Below, piece by piece: positions 31,598 through 39,782 of a DNA stretch of 64,000 bases (its first letter is position 1; each line of letters begins with the position of its first letter). The stretch lies in the NCBI RefSeq assembly GCF_943192905.1, contig NZ_CALPCC010000007.1:1-64000 (forward strand), written 5' to 3'. The translations under genes were made by a program, and so were the position numbers. The notes under the pieces were generated by a model. It was not told the origin of the DNA, made no database searches, and saw only the letters and a list, made by a program, of their open reading frames with translations. The stretch is from Adlercreutzia murintestinalis (GTDB lineage: Bacteria > Actinomycetota > Coriobacteriia > Coriobacteriales > Eggerthellaceae).

Positions 31598-34507
31598 ATG
31601 ACGAAGAAGCTGCTCATGGGCAACGAAGCCTTCGCGCACGCGGCGCTGGAAGCTGGCGTCAGCGTGGTGGCGGGCTATCCGGGCACTCCCTCGTCAGAGC
31701 TGGTGGAAACCGTGGCGCGTCTGCAAGGAAACGGGCGGGCACAGGGCGTGCACGTGGAATGGTCCACCAACGAAAAAGCCGCCCTTGAGGTGTGCGCCGC
31801 GGCAGCCATGAGCGGTGCGCGCGCCCTGTTCACCTGCAAGCAAGTGGGCTTGAACGTTGCCAGCGACGCCCTGCTCAGTCTGAATTATGTGGGCGTGCGC
31901 GGCGGCCTGGTGCTGTTCGTGGCCGACGACCCCGGCCCCATTTCGTCGCAAACCGAACAGGACACGCGGCGTTTCGCCAGCTTCGCGAAGGTGCCCGTGT
32001 TCGATCCAGCTACGCCCGAACAGGGCTTCGCCATGATGAAGACCGCCTTCGAGCTGTCCGAAGAGTACGGCACACCGGTGATCGTGCGACCGACCACGCG
32101 CATCAATCACGCTTCCACGTTCTTCGATGTGGAGGACACCACCGCAGCTCGCCCGCTGATCGGCGGCGGCTTCAAGCACGACCCGGATCGATGGGTCATC
32201 TTCCCCAAGCGCTCGTTCGAGGCGCACGGCCAGATCAACGACCGACTGAACAGCATGACGCGCATCTTCTCGCTGGACCCGCATTACGCGCAGTTCTTCC
32301 CATCGTTCGAGAAGATGGGCGAAAGCGCGCCGGGGGTCATGGGCGAAGCGCCGTACCTGGGAATCGTCTGCGGCGGCGTGTCAACGCAGTATGCGCGCGA
32401 GGCGCTGGAGCTGCTGGAACGGCTGGCGGAGCGCGCCGGTGGTGCGGCGGCGGGCGCGAAGATCCCGCCGTATCGTTTCATGCAAATGGGCATTGCCTAC
32501 CCGTTCAACAACCGCGTTGCACGGCGCTTCATGAACGGCCTGTCGCACGTGCTCGTGCTGGAAGAGCTTGATTCCACGTTGGAGGAAAGCCTGATGGTGG
32601 CCGCGTCAGGCGGGTTCCTGTCGGCGCACATTCACGGCAAGCTGACCGGAGAGGCTCCCACGCGGGGCGAGAACTCCACCGAGAACATGGCGTACGCCAT
32701 CGCGCATTTCTTCGACGAGTACACGAAAGCGCCCGTGCCGACCCCGACTCCTACGCCTACGCCTACGGCTACGAGCAAGTCCGAGCCGCGCGAAGACGAA
32801 CAGGCGGACACCGCGGATGCGACCAGAGCGGCAGAAGCGAAGGAAGGCCGCCGCGGCTCCACCAGCCATGAGCGGCGTGGCGCGCATCGCGTTCCCGATC
32901 ACGTGCGCGACGAACCGCCCGAGCCAGAGCGACGAATCGGGCTGATCGGCGTGGCGGCCGAGCTGCAAGCGCAGCAACCGGAGCCCGCTGCTCCCGAGCG
33001 CGTTGCGCAGCGGCACGCTCAAAGCGCGGCAAGCCGCCGCCAGGCACAGAGCGCCGCGCGACGTCGACAGGCCCATGCTGCACGGTATCGTTCACCTGCG
33101 TCGAAGGTGGCTACGGGCGACCTTGGCGCGAGTGCTGCCCAAGAAGCCGCACCAGCAGAGGCGCAAGCAGCCCCCACTCCTGCGATGCCGCGCGTATCGC
33201 TCGTATCGCTGGTCGATACGCAGTTGGGTCCGGATGCTCTGCTGCACTACCAGGGGGCTCTACCTCCCCGCCCACCAGTGCTCTGCGCAGGATGCCCGCA
33301 TCGCGGGGCTTTCTACGCAGTGAAAGGCGCGCTCGACAAGATGGGAGTGCGCCGCGACGATGCCATCTTGTGCGGCGATATCGGCTGCTACACCCTGGGC
33401 AATGCCCTGCCGCTTGCCGCCGTTGATACGTGTTTGTGCATGGGGGCGGGCATCACCATGGCACAAGGGTTCGCCGCCGTTGAGCCCGGCCGCAAACAGG
33501 TGGCGTTCGTGGGCGACTCCACGTTCTTCGCCAGCGGCATGACCGGCATCGTGAACGCCGTCTACAACGGGCACGATATCACCATCGCCGTGCTCGATAA
33601 CGCAACCACCGCCATGACCGGCAGCCAGCCGCACCCCGGCACAGGCCTCACGCTGATGGGCGAGCGGCGCGAACCGGTGCGCATCGACGCCATGCTGGAG
33701 GCCATGGGCGTGGACATGATCCTGTACGCCGATCCGCTCAACCGCGCGCAGGCTGAGGAGATGACGGTGCGCGCGCTGCGACACGCGGGGCCTTCGGCGA
33801 TCATATTCCAGAGCCCCTGCGTGTGGATGAAACCGTTCGGCATTCCCGCCGAGGTTGACCCTGAGGCATGCACGGGATGCAAGCGCTGCATCACCGACAT
33901 CGGGTGTCCGGCCATTGCCTTCAACCCGGACGCGCGCGGGCGCAAGAGCGGTCTGCGCGGGCAGGCGGTGATCGACCCGAGCCTGTGCAACGGCTGCGGT
34001 CTGTGCACGCAGGTGTGCCCCTTCGGCGCCATCAGCGTGCCGAACATGCTCGATTACGCCGCGCGCGACCTGGGTAGCGTGCGCGTGGGCAGCGGCACCG
34101 CCCGTACGCTGACGAGCAAGAAGGCGGCGGCCGAGCTGCTGGCTGATGAGCGCTCGAACATCGAAGAGGTGGGCGATACCATGCCGCCCGAAGAAAACGA
34201 GGCCGCCCCTGAAGAGGCTGCTGACGCGGTGGCAACAGCGGCGCCCGATGAGGCCGATCCGCTTCCCGAAGAAGCTGAACTGGCGGCAGAAGTGACGACC
34301 GAGCGGGCTGCTGCCGACGAAGCTGCCGAAGCCGAGGACGCGGTTGATAGCGATGTTCCTTCCCAGCCCGAGGGCGTGGTGCGCACCAAGGAAGTGGGTT
34401 CGGTGGAGCTTGATCCGCTGGCCTTGTTCGGTGGCGCGCTGACCTTGAACATCGGCGACGAGCGAGCAGGCGCAGATGACACGGGAAGCGAGGAAGTCCA
34501 TGGTTAA
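31598..34507 (+). CDS. iorA: Indolepyruvate:ferredoxin oxidoreductase alpha subunit, enlarged
   Basis: IorA oxidatively decarboxylates aryl-pyruvates to aryl-acetyl-CoA, reducing ferredoxin. The N-terminal pyrimidine-binding domain (LLMGNEAFAHAALEAGVSVV; GYPGTPSSEL) and TPP domain (CPHRGAFYA; GDIGCYTLG; GDSTFFASGM) are intact. Two 4Fe-4S motifs lie near 757 (CTGCKRC) and 797 (CNGCGLCTQVCP). The protein has 969 residues against about 600 usually. About 150 residues of Pro-Thr repeat and Arg/Ala/Gln-rich sequence (about 380-530) separate the two large domains, and an acidic Ala/Glu tail runs from about 840 to the end. It overlaps iorB by 8 bp. Confidence 0.93.
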   Translation: MTKKLLMGNEAFAHAALEAGVSVVAGYPGTPSSELVETVARLQGNGRAQGVHVEWSTNEKAALEVCAAAAMSGARALFTCKQVGLNVASDALLSLNYVGVRGGLVLFVADDPGPISSQTEQDTRRFASFAKVPVFDPATPEQGFAMMKTAFELSEEYGTPVIVRPTTRINHASTFFDVEDTTAARPLIGGGFKHDPDRWVIFPKRSFEAHGQINDRLNSMTRIFSLDPHYAQFFPSFEKMGESAPGVMGEAPYLGIVCGGVSTQYAREALELLERLAERAGGAAAGAKIPPYRFMQMGIAYPFNNRVARRFMNGLSHVLVLEELDSTLEESLMVAASGGFLSAHIHGKLTGEAPTRGENSTENMAYAIAHFFDEYTKAPVPTPTPTPTPTATSKSEPREDEQADTADATRAAEAKEGRRGSTSHERRGAHRVPDHVRDEPPEPERRIGLIGVAAELQAQQPEPAAPERVAQRHAQSAASRRQAQSAARRRQAHAARYRSPASKVATGDLGASAAQEAAPAEAQAAPTPAMPRVSLVSLVDTQLGPDALLHYQGALPPRPPVLCAGCPHRGAFYAVKGALDKMGVRRDDAILCGDIGCYTLGNALPLAAVDTCLCMGAGITMAQGFAAVEPGRKQVAFVGDSTFFASGMTGIVNAVYNGHDITIAVLDNATTAMTGSQPHPGTGLTLMGERREPVRIDAMLEAMGVDMILYADPLNRAQAEEMTVRALRHAGPSAIIFQSPCVWMKPFGIPAEVDPEACTGCKRCITDIGCPAIAFNPDARGRKSGLRGQAVIDPSLCNGCGLCTQVCPFGAISVPNMLDYAARDLGSVRVGSGTARTLTSKKAAAELLADERSNIEEVGDTMPPEENEAAPEEAADAVATAAPDEADPLPEEAELAAEVTTERAAADEAAEAEDAVDSDVPSQPEGVVRTKEVGSVELDPLALFGGALTLNIGDERAGADDTGSEEVHG

Positions 34508-35198
34508 TATCCTGCTGACCGGAGTGGGCGGTCAAGGCACCGTGCTGGCCGCGAAGGTGCTTGCCATGGCGGCGGCGGCCAAGGGTTGGCAGGTGCGCAC
34601 CGCTGAGACCATCGGCATGGCGCAGCGCGGCGGCAGCGTGGTCAGCCATGTGCGCATGGGCAACAACGGTGAGGATGTGCACGCGCCGCTCGTCACCCAC
34701 GGAACCGCCAACCTGATCGTCGCGTTCGAGCCCGGTGAGGCTGCGCGGTGCCTGGATTACCTGGCGCCCGGCGGCACTGTGGTTACCGCCACCACCGTGG
34801 TAGAGCCCATTTCCGCAGCGCTTGATTCCGCGCCGTATCGTTCGGCTGACCTGGTCGAGGGCATCAAGCTGACGTTCTACAACCACGTGGCGGCGCGCAT
34901 CGCCTCCACCTCTGACACCTTCGCCACGTCCAGTATGCGCAGTCGGCGCAACGCCGCGCCGCATCATCGGCTGATCGCCGTGAACGACATGGCCGTGACC
35001 GACGCGCTGGGCGACAACCGCAAGGTGCTGAACAGCGTGCTCTTGGGAGCAGCAGTGGCGCAGTACTGCATGCCGCTTTCCATTGACGAGCTGAAAGGTG
35101 CGGTGCGCGCATGCGTCAAGCCGCAGTTCGCGCAGATGAACATCGATGCCATCGACGAGGTGGCCGAAGGGATTGACCGCTATGCACATGAAGCCTGA
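34500..35198 (+). CDS. iorB: Indolepyruvate:ferredoxin oxidoreductase beta subunit
   Basis: A 232-residue gamma-domain subunit starting MVNILLTGVGGQGTVLAAKV, the GxGGQG motif of the 2-oxoacid:ferredoxin oxidoreductase family, followed by AQRGGSVVSHVRMG. It completes the IorA catalytic unit. The ATG at 34500 overlaps the end of iorA and has a GAGGAAG ribosome binding site; an earlier in-frame ATG (34476) lies inside iorA. The aryl-CoA ligase gene begins inside its end (35182), so the three genes form one operon. Confidence 0.93.
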   Translation: MVNILLTGVGGQGTVLAAKVLAMAAAAKGWQVRTAETIGMAQRGGSVVSHVRMGNNGEDVHAPLVTHGTANLIVAFEPGEAARCLDYLAPGGTVVTATTVVEPISAALDSAPYRSADLVEGIKLTFYNHVAARIASTSDTFATSSMRSRRNAAPHHRLIAVNDMAVTDALGDNRKVLNSVLLGAAVAQYCMPLSIDELKGAVRACVKPQFAQMNIDAIDEVAEGIDRYAHEA

Positions 35199-36423
35199 GC
35201 AACTTGAGCTGATCCGCGAGCAGCTGCGCACCATCAAGGATCGGTCGCAATTCTACGCGAAGAAGTTCGACGGGCTGGACGTGGCCGACGTTGCCAGCCA
35301 AGCCGATTTCGAGCGGCTGCCGTTCAGCGAGAAGGACGACCTGCGCGCCGCCTATCCGCTGGGGCTGCAAGCCGTGAGTGATGCCGAGATCGTGCGCATC
35401 CACTCATCCAGCGGCACCACGGGCACCCCGGTCATCATCCCCTACACCGCACAAGACGTGACGGATTGGGCTGTGCAGTTTGCGCGGTGCTTCGAGATAG
35501 CGGGCGTAGACGTGCTGGACCGCATACAGATCACCCCGGGCTACGGCCTGTGGACCGCCGGTATCGGCTTCCAGGCAGGTTGTGAGCGCTTGGGCGCTAT
35601 GGCCATTCCCATGGGTCCAGGCAACACCGAGAAGCAATTGCGCATGATGAGCGACCTGCAGTCCACGGTGCTATGCGCCACGTCGTCGTACGCGCTGCTG
35701 CTGGCCGAAGAGATCACCAAGCGGGGCATGCGCGACAAGCTGGCGCTGCGCAAGGGCGTGATCGGCAGCGAGCGCTGGGGCGAGAAGATGCGCCAGCGCA
35801 TCCAGAACGAACTGGGCATCGAGATCTACGACATCTACGGCCTGACCGAGATATACGGCCCGGGCATCGGCATCAGCTGCGATGCGCACCACGGCATGCA
35901 CATCTTCGAGGACTACTGCTACATCGAGATCGTGGATCCCGAGACCGGCGCGGTGCTGCCCGACGGTGAAGAGGGCGAGCTGGTGATCACCACGCTGCGC
36001 AAGCAAGGCGCGCCGCTGATCCGCTACCGCACGCACGACCTGACGCGCATCCTGCCCGGCAGCTGCACCTGCGGGCTGGGCGAGCACCATCCGCGCATCG
36101 CCACGCTGACCGGCCGCACCGACGACATGTTCAAAGTGAAGGGCTGCAACATCTTCCCCGCGCAGGTGGAGGAGGTCATCGCCATCACCGACGGCACCTC
36201 AAGCGAGTATCAGGTGATGATCGAGAACATCAGCGGCACCGACGTGATGACCGTGCTGTTCGAGACGCCGCTTGAGGGTGAGGCGCGCGAGGCCGCCGAA
36301 CAACAGCTGGCCACCATCTTCAAGGCGAAGATCGGCTGCACCCCCGAGGCGAAGGGCGTGCCGGTAGGCGAGCTACCGCGCAGCGAGAAGAAGACGAAGC
36401 GCATCTTCGACAGCCGCTATTAA
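35182..36423 (+). CDS. paaK: Phenylacetate-CoA ligase family protein
   Basis: An adenylate-forming ligase of 413 residues. AMP-binding motif HSSSGTTGTPVI, then YDIYGLTEIYGPG, YRTHDLTRILPG, and the C-terminal hinge and Lys region (GRTDDMFKVKGCNIFP, RSEKKTKRIFD) are typical of PaaK. In the iorAB context it may interconvert arylacetates and aryl-acetyl-CoA, in the fermentative direction to conserve energy or in the reverse direction to activate acids. Which one is not decided by sequence. The start at 35182 overlaps iorB; a second ATG lies at 35188. Confidence 0.93.
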   Translation: MHMKPEQLELIREQLRTIKDRSQFYAKKFDGLDVADVASQADFERLPFSEKDDLRAAYPLGLQAVSDAEIVRIHSSSGTTGTPVIIPYTAQDVTDWAVQFARCFEIAGVDVLDRIQITPGYGLWTAGIGFQAGCERLGAMAIPMGPGNTEKQLRMMSDLQSTVLCATSSYALLLAEEITKRGMRDKLALRKGVIGSERWGEKMRQRIQNELGIEIYDIYGLTEIYGPGIGISCDAHHGMHIFEDYCYIEIVDPETGAVLPDGEEGELVITTLRKQGAPLIRYRTHDLTRILPGSCTCGLGEHHPRIATLTGRTDDMFKVKGCNIFPAQVEEVIAITDGTSSEYQVMIENISGTDVMTVLFETPLEGEAREAAEQQLATIFKAKIGCTPEAKGVPVGELPRSEKKTKRIFDSRY

Positions 36424-36490
36424 TTCCGCCGACCTCAGAGGTCCTCGCTGATTTCCCTGGACGAATCTGATCGCCTTAAGGCTCTACAAA

Positions 36491-36598
36491 AAAGCCCCGA
36501 TGTCATCGCAGCGCGATTCTGCAGCGCTAGAAAAATGCGCTATATCTCATCGCATTTTTCGACGCGCGAAGCCCAGCGCAAGATGAAGTCGGGGCTTT
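36491..36598. terminator. Nested bidirectional terminator element
   Basis: The inner stem AAAAATGCG (36531-36539) / CGCATTTTT (36551-36559) is a good bidirectional terminator. It is enclosed by an outer perfect 10-bp pairing, AAAGCCCCGA (36491-36500) / TCGGGGCTTT (36589-36598). It lies between the convergent paaK and symporter genes. Confidence 0.7.
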
Positions 36599-36612
36599 CT
36601 CCGAAGAGCCCT

Positions 36613-38250
36613 TTACGAGCTTCTCACCGTGTCGATAGCCTCCTGCACTGCCGGTGCGATACCTTCACGTGCGCCATCCTCAGCGCTGCCCGGCACCGGT
36701 TCGCCAGCTGCTTCTTGGGCCGCCACTTCGGCCTCGAACGCACGGTCGCCCGCCGACAGGCGCGAGGGCGGATCGAGCGGGAACTCCTTCGCGGGCGTGA
36801 CCAGGCTGACCAGCGGCACCACCGCCAGCGACAGCAGCATGCACAGCGCACCGCAGTTGATGGGGCTGGCGATGAGCGGCGTGCCCGCGAAACCCATGAT
36901 CATGTTCACAGCGGTCAGGCCCACGCCAATGGCGAACGAGCACCACACGGCCGCCTTCGACACCTTCTTCTTGTACAGGCCCCACAAAAACGGCCCCAGG
37001 AACGCGCCAGCCAACGCACCCCACGAGTAGCCCATCAGCTGCGCGATGAACACGATGGACGAATGGTATTGCAACAGCGCGATACCCGCCGATATGGCAA
37101 TGAACAGCACCAGCAATGCGCGCATGCTGACCAGCTGCTTCTTCTCGTCCATATCTTTTATGAAGTTGCCTTTGATCAGGTCGATGGTCAGCGTGGATGA
37201 CGAGGTGAGCACCAGTGAGCTCAGCGTGGACATGCTCGCCGACAGCACCAGCACGATGACCAGGCCGATCAAGATATCGGGCAGCGTGGAGAGCATGGTG
37301 GGGATCACCGAGTCGTAGATGGGCGTGCCGTTCGCGGCGTATTCGATCTGGCCTTCGTACAGCCGCCCGAACCCGCCGAGGAAGTAGCTGCCGCCCGCCA
37401 CTACGAACGCGAACAGCGTAGAGATGATGGCGCCTTGTTTCACCGCCGGGCCGCTCTTGATGGCGTAGAACTTCTGCACCATTTGCGGCAGGCCCCACGT
37501 GCCCAGCGACGTCAGGATCACCACGCCGAGCAGATTGAACAGGTCAGGCCCGAAGAAGCTGACGAACGGCCCTTGCATGGCGCTGCTCTCGGCTGGTATC
37601 TGCGAGAGCGCCACGATGGCTTCGCTGAAGCCGCCGTTGCTCATAAGGACCGCCACGATGACCGCCGTGATGCCCAGCAGCATCACGATGCCCTGGATGA
37701 AGTCGTTCATCACGGTGGCCATGTAACCGCCAACCACCACATAGATGCAGGTGATGACCGCCATGCCGATCACGCACACATCGTAGGGCAGGTCGAACGC
37801 CATGCCGAATAGCCGCGACAGGCCGTTGTAGACGCTGGCGGTGTAGGGGATCAGAAACACGAAGATGATGGCCGCCGCCGCGATGCGCAGCGCCTTCGAG
37901 TCGTAGCGCTTGCCGAAGAACTCCGGCATCGTCTGCGCGCCCAGACGATGCGTGATCTCGCGCGTGCGGGGGCCGAGCACCCACCATGCCAACAGACTGC
38001 CCAAAATGGCATTGCCGATGCCAGCCCAGGTGGCCGCAAGGCCATACTTGAAGCCGAATTGCCCGGCGTAACCCACGAACACCACCGCACTGAAATAGCT
38101 GGTACCGTACGCGAATGCGCTCATCCAGGGGCCCACTTTGCGCCCGCCCAATACGAAACCGTCCACGGTCTTGGTCGACCGGTTGCAGTAGATGCCCACG
38201 CCCACAGCCACTGCCACGAACACCAGCACCAGCACTATTTTCGCTATCAT
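36613..38250 (-). CDS. Sodium:solute symporter (SSS/SLC5 family)
   Basis: A 545-residue secondary transporter with about 13 membrane segments. The region around residues 40-60 (GGRKVGPWMSAFAYGTSYFSAVVFVG), GTWGLPQMVQKFYAIKS, and SASMSTLSSLVLTSSST (Na+ site region) match SSS transporters of the PanF/PutP/DhlC type. The substrate (proline, pantothenate, a carboxylate) cannot be assigned. The C-terminal tail of about 50 residues is Ala/Glu-rich. An AAAGGG ribosome binding site precedes the ATG. Confidence 0.9.
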   Translation of the reverse strand: MIAKIVLVLVFVAVAVGVGIYCNRSTKTVDGFVLGGRKVGPWMSAFAYGTSYFSAVVFVGYAGQFGFKYGLAATWAGIGNAILGSLLAWWVLGPRTREITHRLGAQTMPEFFGKRYDSKALRIAAAAIIFVFLIPYTASVYNGLSRLFGMAFDLPYDVCVIGMAVITCIYVVVGGYMATVMNDFIQGIVMLLGITAVIVAVLMSNGGFSEAIVALSQIPAESSAMQGPFVSFFGPDLFNLLGVVILTSLGTWGLPQMVQKFYAIKSGPAVKQGAIISTLFAFVVAGGSYFLGGFGRLYEGQIEYAANGTPIYDSVIPTMLSTLPDILIGLVIVLVLSASMSTLSSLVLTSSSTLTIDLIKGNFIKDMDEKKQLVSMRALLVLFIAISAGIALLQYHSSIVFIAQLMGYSWGALAGAFLGPFLWGLYKKKVSKAAVWCSFAIGVGLTAVNMIMGFAGTPLIASPINCGALCMLLSLAVVPLVSLVTPAKEFPLDPPSRLSAGDRAFEAEVAAQEAAGEPVPGSAEDGAREGIAPAVQEAIDTVRSS

Positions 38251-38407
38251 CTCAACCCTTTCCGAATGCGCCCCTACCAGGCCCGCTCAACATGTCTTCC
38301 CGTCCGTGACGTTTGTCCCAGCTGGGTTCACGCTCGCTGCCTCAAGGCCGCCCATCTGCTGCCTCAAGCCCGCTCAACGTGCCTTTTCACCGATGACGCA
38401 CGCGACC

Positions 38408-38444
38408 TTTTGCCCCAGGGCATAAAAAATGGCCCGGGGCGAAA
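38408..38444. terminator. Hairpin, possible terminator
   Basis: TTTTGCCCC-A-GGGC (38408-38421) pairs with GCCC-G-GGGCGAAAA (38432-38444) around an AT-rich loop. It lies just downstream of the small minus-strand frame and could end its transcript, but no clear T run follows in either direction. Confidence 0.4.
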
Positions 38445-38459
38445 ACCCGCGTGCCACTA

Positions 38460-38675
38460 CTATCGGTAGATCTTCTTTTGGGAAATGGCCACCACGCAGC
38501 ACTCGGCCAAGTGCTCGCTCATGACGGCGCACGCCGTATCGCAGCTCTTCTGCGCGAAATGCTGCGTCATGATGGCGCAGTCGTCCGCGGCGATCAGTGC
38601 GATATGTCTTCCCGTAAGATTCACGGGCGCTACTTTACCACAATGGAGCAGCGGCGCAGGGCAGACTTTGCTCAC
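38460..38675 (-). CDS. Doubtful small Cys-rich protein
   Basis: A frame of up to 71 residues with a hydrophobic/Cys-containing C-terminal half (HIALIAADDCAIM, SCDTACAVMSEHLAECCVVA). It starts at a GTG without a good ribosome binding site; an internal GTG is also possible. The composition is more protein-like than the opposite strand, and a hairpin follows it. I do not recognise a family, and it may not be real. Confidence 0.3.
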   Translation of the reverse strand: MSKVCPAPLLHCGKVAPVNLTGRHIALIAADDCAIMTQHFAQKSCDTACAVMSEHLAECCVVAISQKKIYR

Positions 38676-38727
38676 CTTGAGTGAATGAGCGGGCTATTAA
38701 CCTGCGTGGTTTTGACAACTGCCCGCA

Positions 38728-39099
38728 TCAGCTCTCCCCTGCTTCCATCTGCTTTTCCAGCCACTCTTTCAAGATGATGGCGTGATTGATCTTCGGATCG
38801 CGCGCAGCGTAGAGCAACGTGAGGGTCTGCGGGTTCGCTTCGCGCAGCTTCTGCGCATAGGCGATCGCCTCCGGGTTGGAGTTCAACTCGGCCAGATAGC
38901 GTGTCTTGAAGCGATCGAAATTCTCGGCTTTGTGGCCGAACTCCTTGCGCGCATCCGTGGACGGCGCGAGCACTTTCGCCCAATCGTCCATCTTCAAATC
39001 GACCTTCTTGATGCCGCGCGGCCACAGACGATCCACCAGGATGCGCATTCCATCGCCCGGTTCTGCCGGTTCATATACACGCTTGATCTGCACATTCAT
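38728..39099 (-). CDS. DUF488 family protein (YeaO-like)
   Basis: A 123-residue protein with the DUF488 signatures VQIKRVYEPAEPGDGMRILVDRLWPRGIKK near the start (shown here only as motif: RILVDRLWPRG), then FDRFKTRYLAEL and LTLLYAARDPKINHAIIL. The biochemical function of this family is unknown. The ATG at 39097-39099 fits the family start; the frame opens 54 nt earlier. It is divergent from bacterioferritin. Confidence 0.88.
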   Translation of the reverse strand: MNVQIKRVYEPAEPGDGMRILVDRLWPRGIKKVDLKMDDWAKVLAPSTDARKEFGHKAENFDRFKTRYLAELNSNPEAIAYAQKLREANPQTLTLLYAARDPKINHAIILKEWLEKQMEAGES

Positions 39100-39294
39100 A
39101 AGAGTCGCCACCTCACTAATCCGCAGCCATTGCAGCCATGCTAGCACCCGCATATGAGAACGAGCAAACGAACCGGTTGCATGAAAGTAACAGCGCGCGC
39201 AGCACTCCGGCTCCCTGCGTCAAACGGCCTAGAATCGCATACATCGAAGGTTCGATCCGGTGCTGAGCCGGAGCTGAGAGAAAGGGATTGCGCC

Positions 39295-39759
39295 ATGAAG
39301 GGCAACGAGAAGCTGATCGATAAACTGAACTATCTGCTGGAAGGCGAGCTGACCGCCATCAACCAGTACATGCTGCACGCCGAGATGTGCGAGGACTGGG
39401 GCTATGGAAAACTCTCCAAGAACTTCAAGGACCGCTCTATCACCGAAATGCACCATGCCGAACGCCTCATGGAGCGCATCTTGTTCCTGGAAGGCACGCC
39501 TATCGTCTCGAAGCTGGACAAGATGACCATCGGGTCCACAGTGCCTGAGCAGGTTGACAACGACCACGACCTGGAAACGAAGACGATCAAGGACTACAAC
39601 GACGCCATCAAACTGGCAAGCGAGGTGGGCGACAACGCCACGCGCGACATCTTGAAGCAGATTCTGATGGATGAGGATCGTCACGAGGATGAACTGGAAG
39701 AGCTCCAGGATCAGATCGACCAGATGACGTTGCAGATCTTCCTGTCAACGCAAGTGTAG
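39295..39759 (+). CDS. bfr: Bacterioferritin
   Basis: Bacterioferritin of 154 residues: a four-helix iron-storage protein forming a 24-mer. Ferroxidase ligands are visible in LEGELTAINQY (Glu), ITEMHHAERLMER (Glu and His) and MDEDRHEDEL (Glu and His). It likely stores iron and limits Fenton chemistry, in line with the flavodiiron protein elsewhere in the window. The ATG at 39295 has an AAAGGGA ribosome binding site; the upstream frame (from 39154) is not family-like. No Fur or DtxR box was recognised. Confidence 0.95.
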   Translation: MKGNEKLIDKLNYLLEGELTAINQYMLHAEMCEDWGYGKLSKNFKDRSITEMHHAERLMERILFLEGTPIVSKLDKMTIGSTVPEQVDNDHDLETKTIKDYNDAIKLASEVGDNATRDILKQILMDEDRHEDELEELQDQIDQMTLQIFLSTQV

Positions 39760-39782
39760 TCGAGCATACGAAACCAAGCCGC

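Larger units (their letters stand above)
38251..38727. other. Intergenic region with hairpin and doubtful small frame
   Basis: 477 bp between the symporter and DUF488 genes. It contains repeated short motifs related to GCCCGCTCAA(C/T) near 38280 and 38365, an AT-tipped hairpin (38408-38444), and one small minus-strand frame at 38460-38675 that is listed separately. Confidence 0.6.

Noticed and set aside
33260-34501. A 413-codon open frame antisense to iorA
   Set aside because: It overlaps the conserved TPP and ferredoxin domains of iorA on the other strand and has shadow-like composition.
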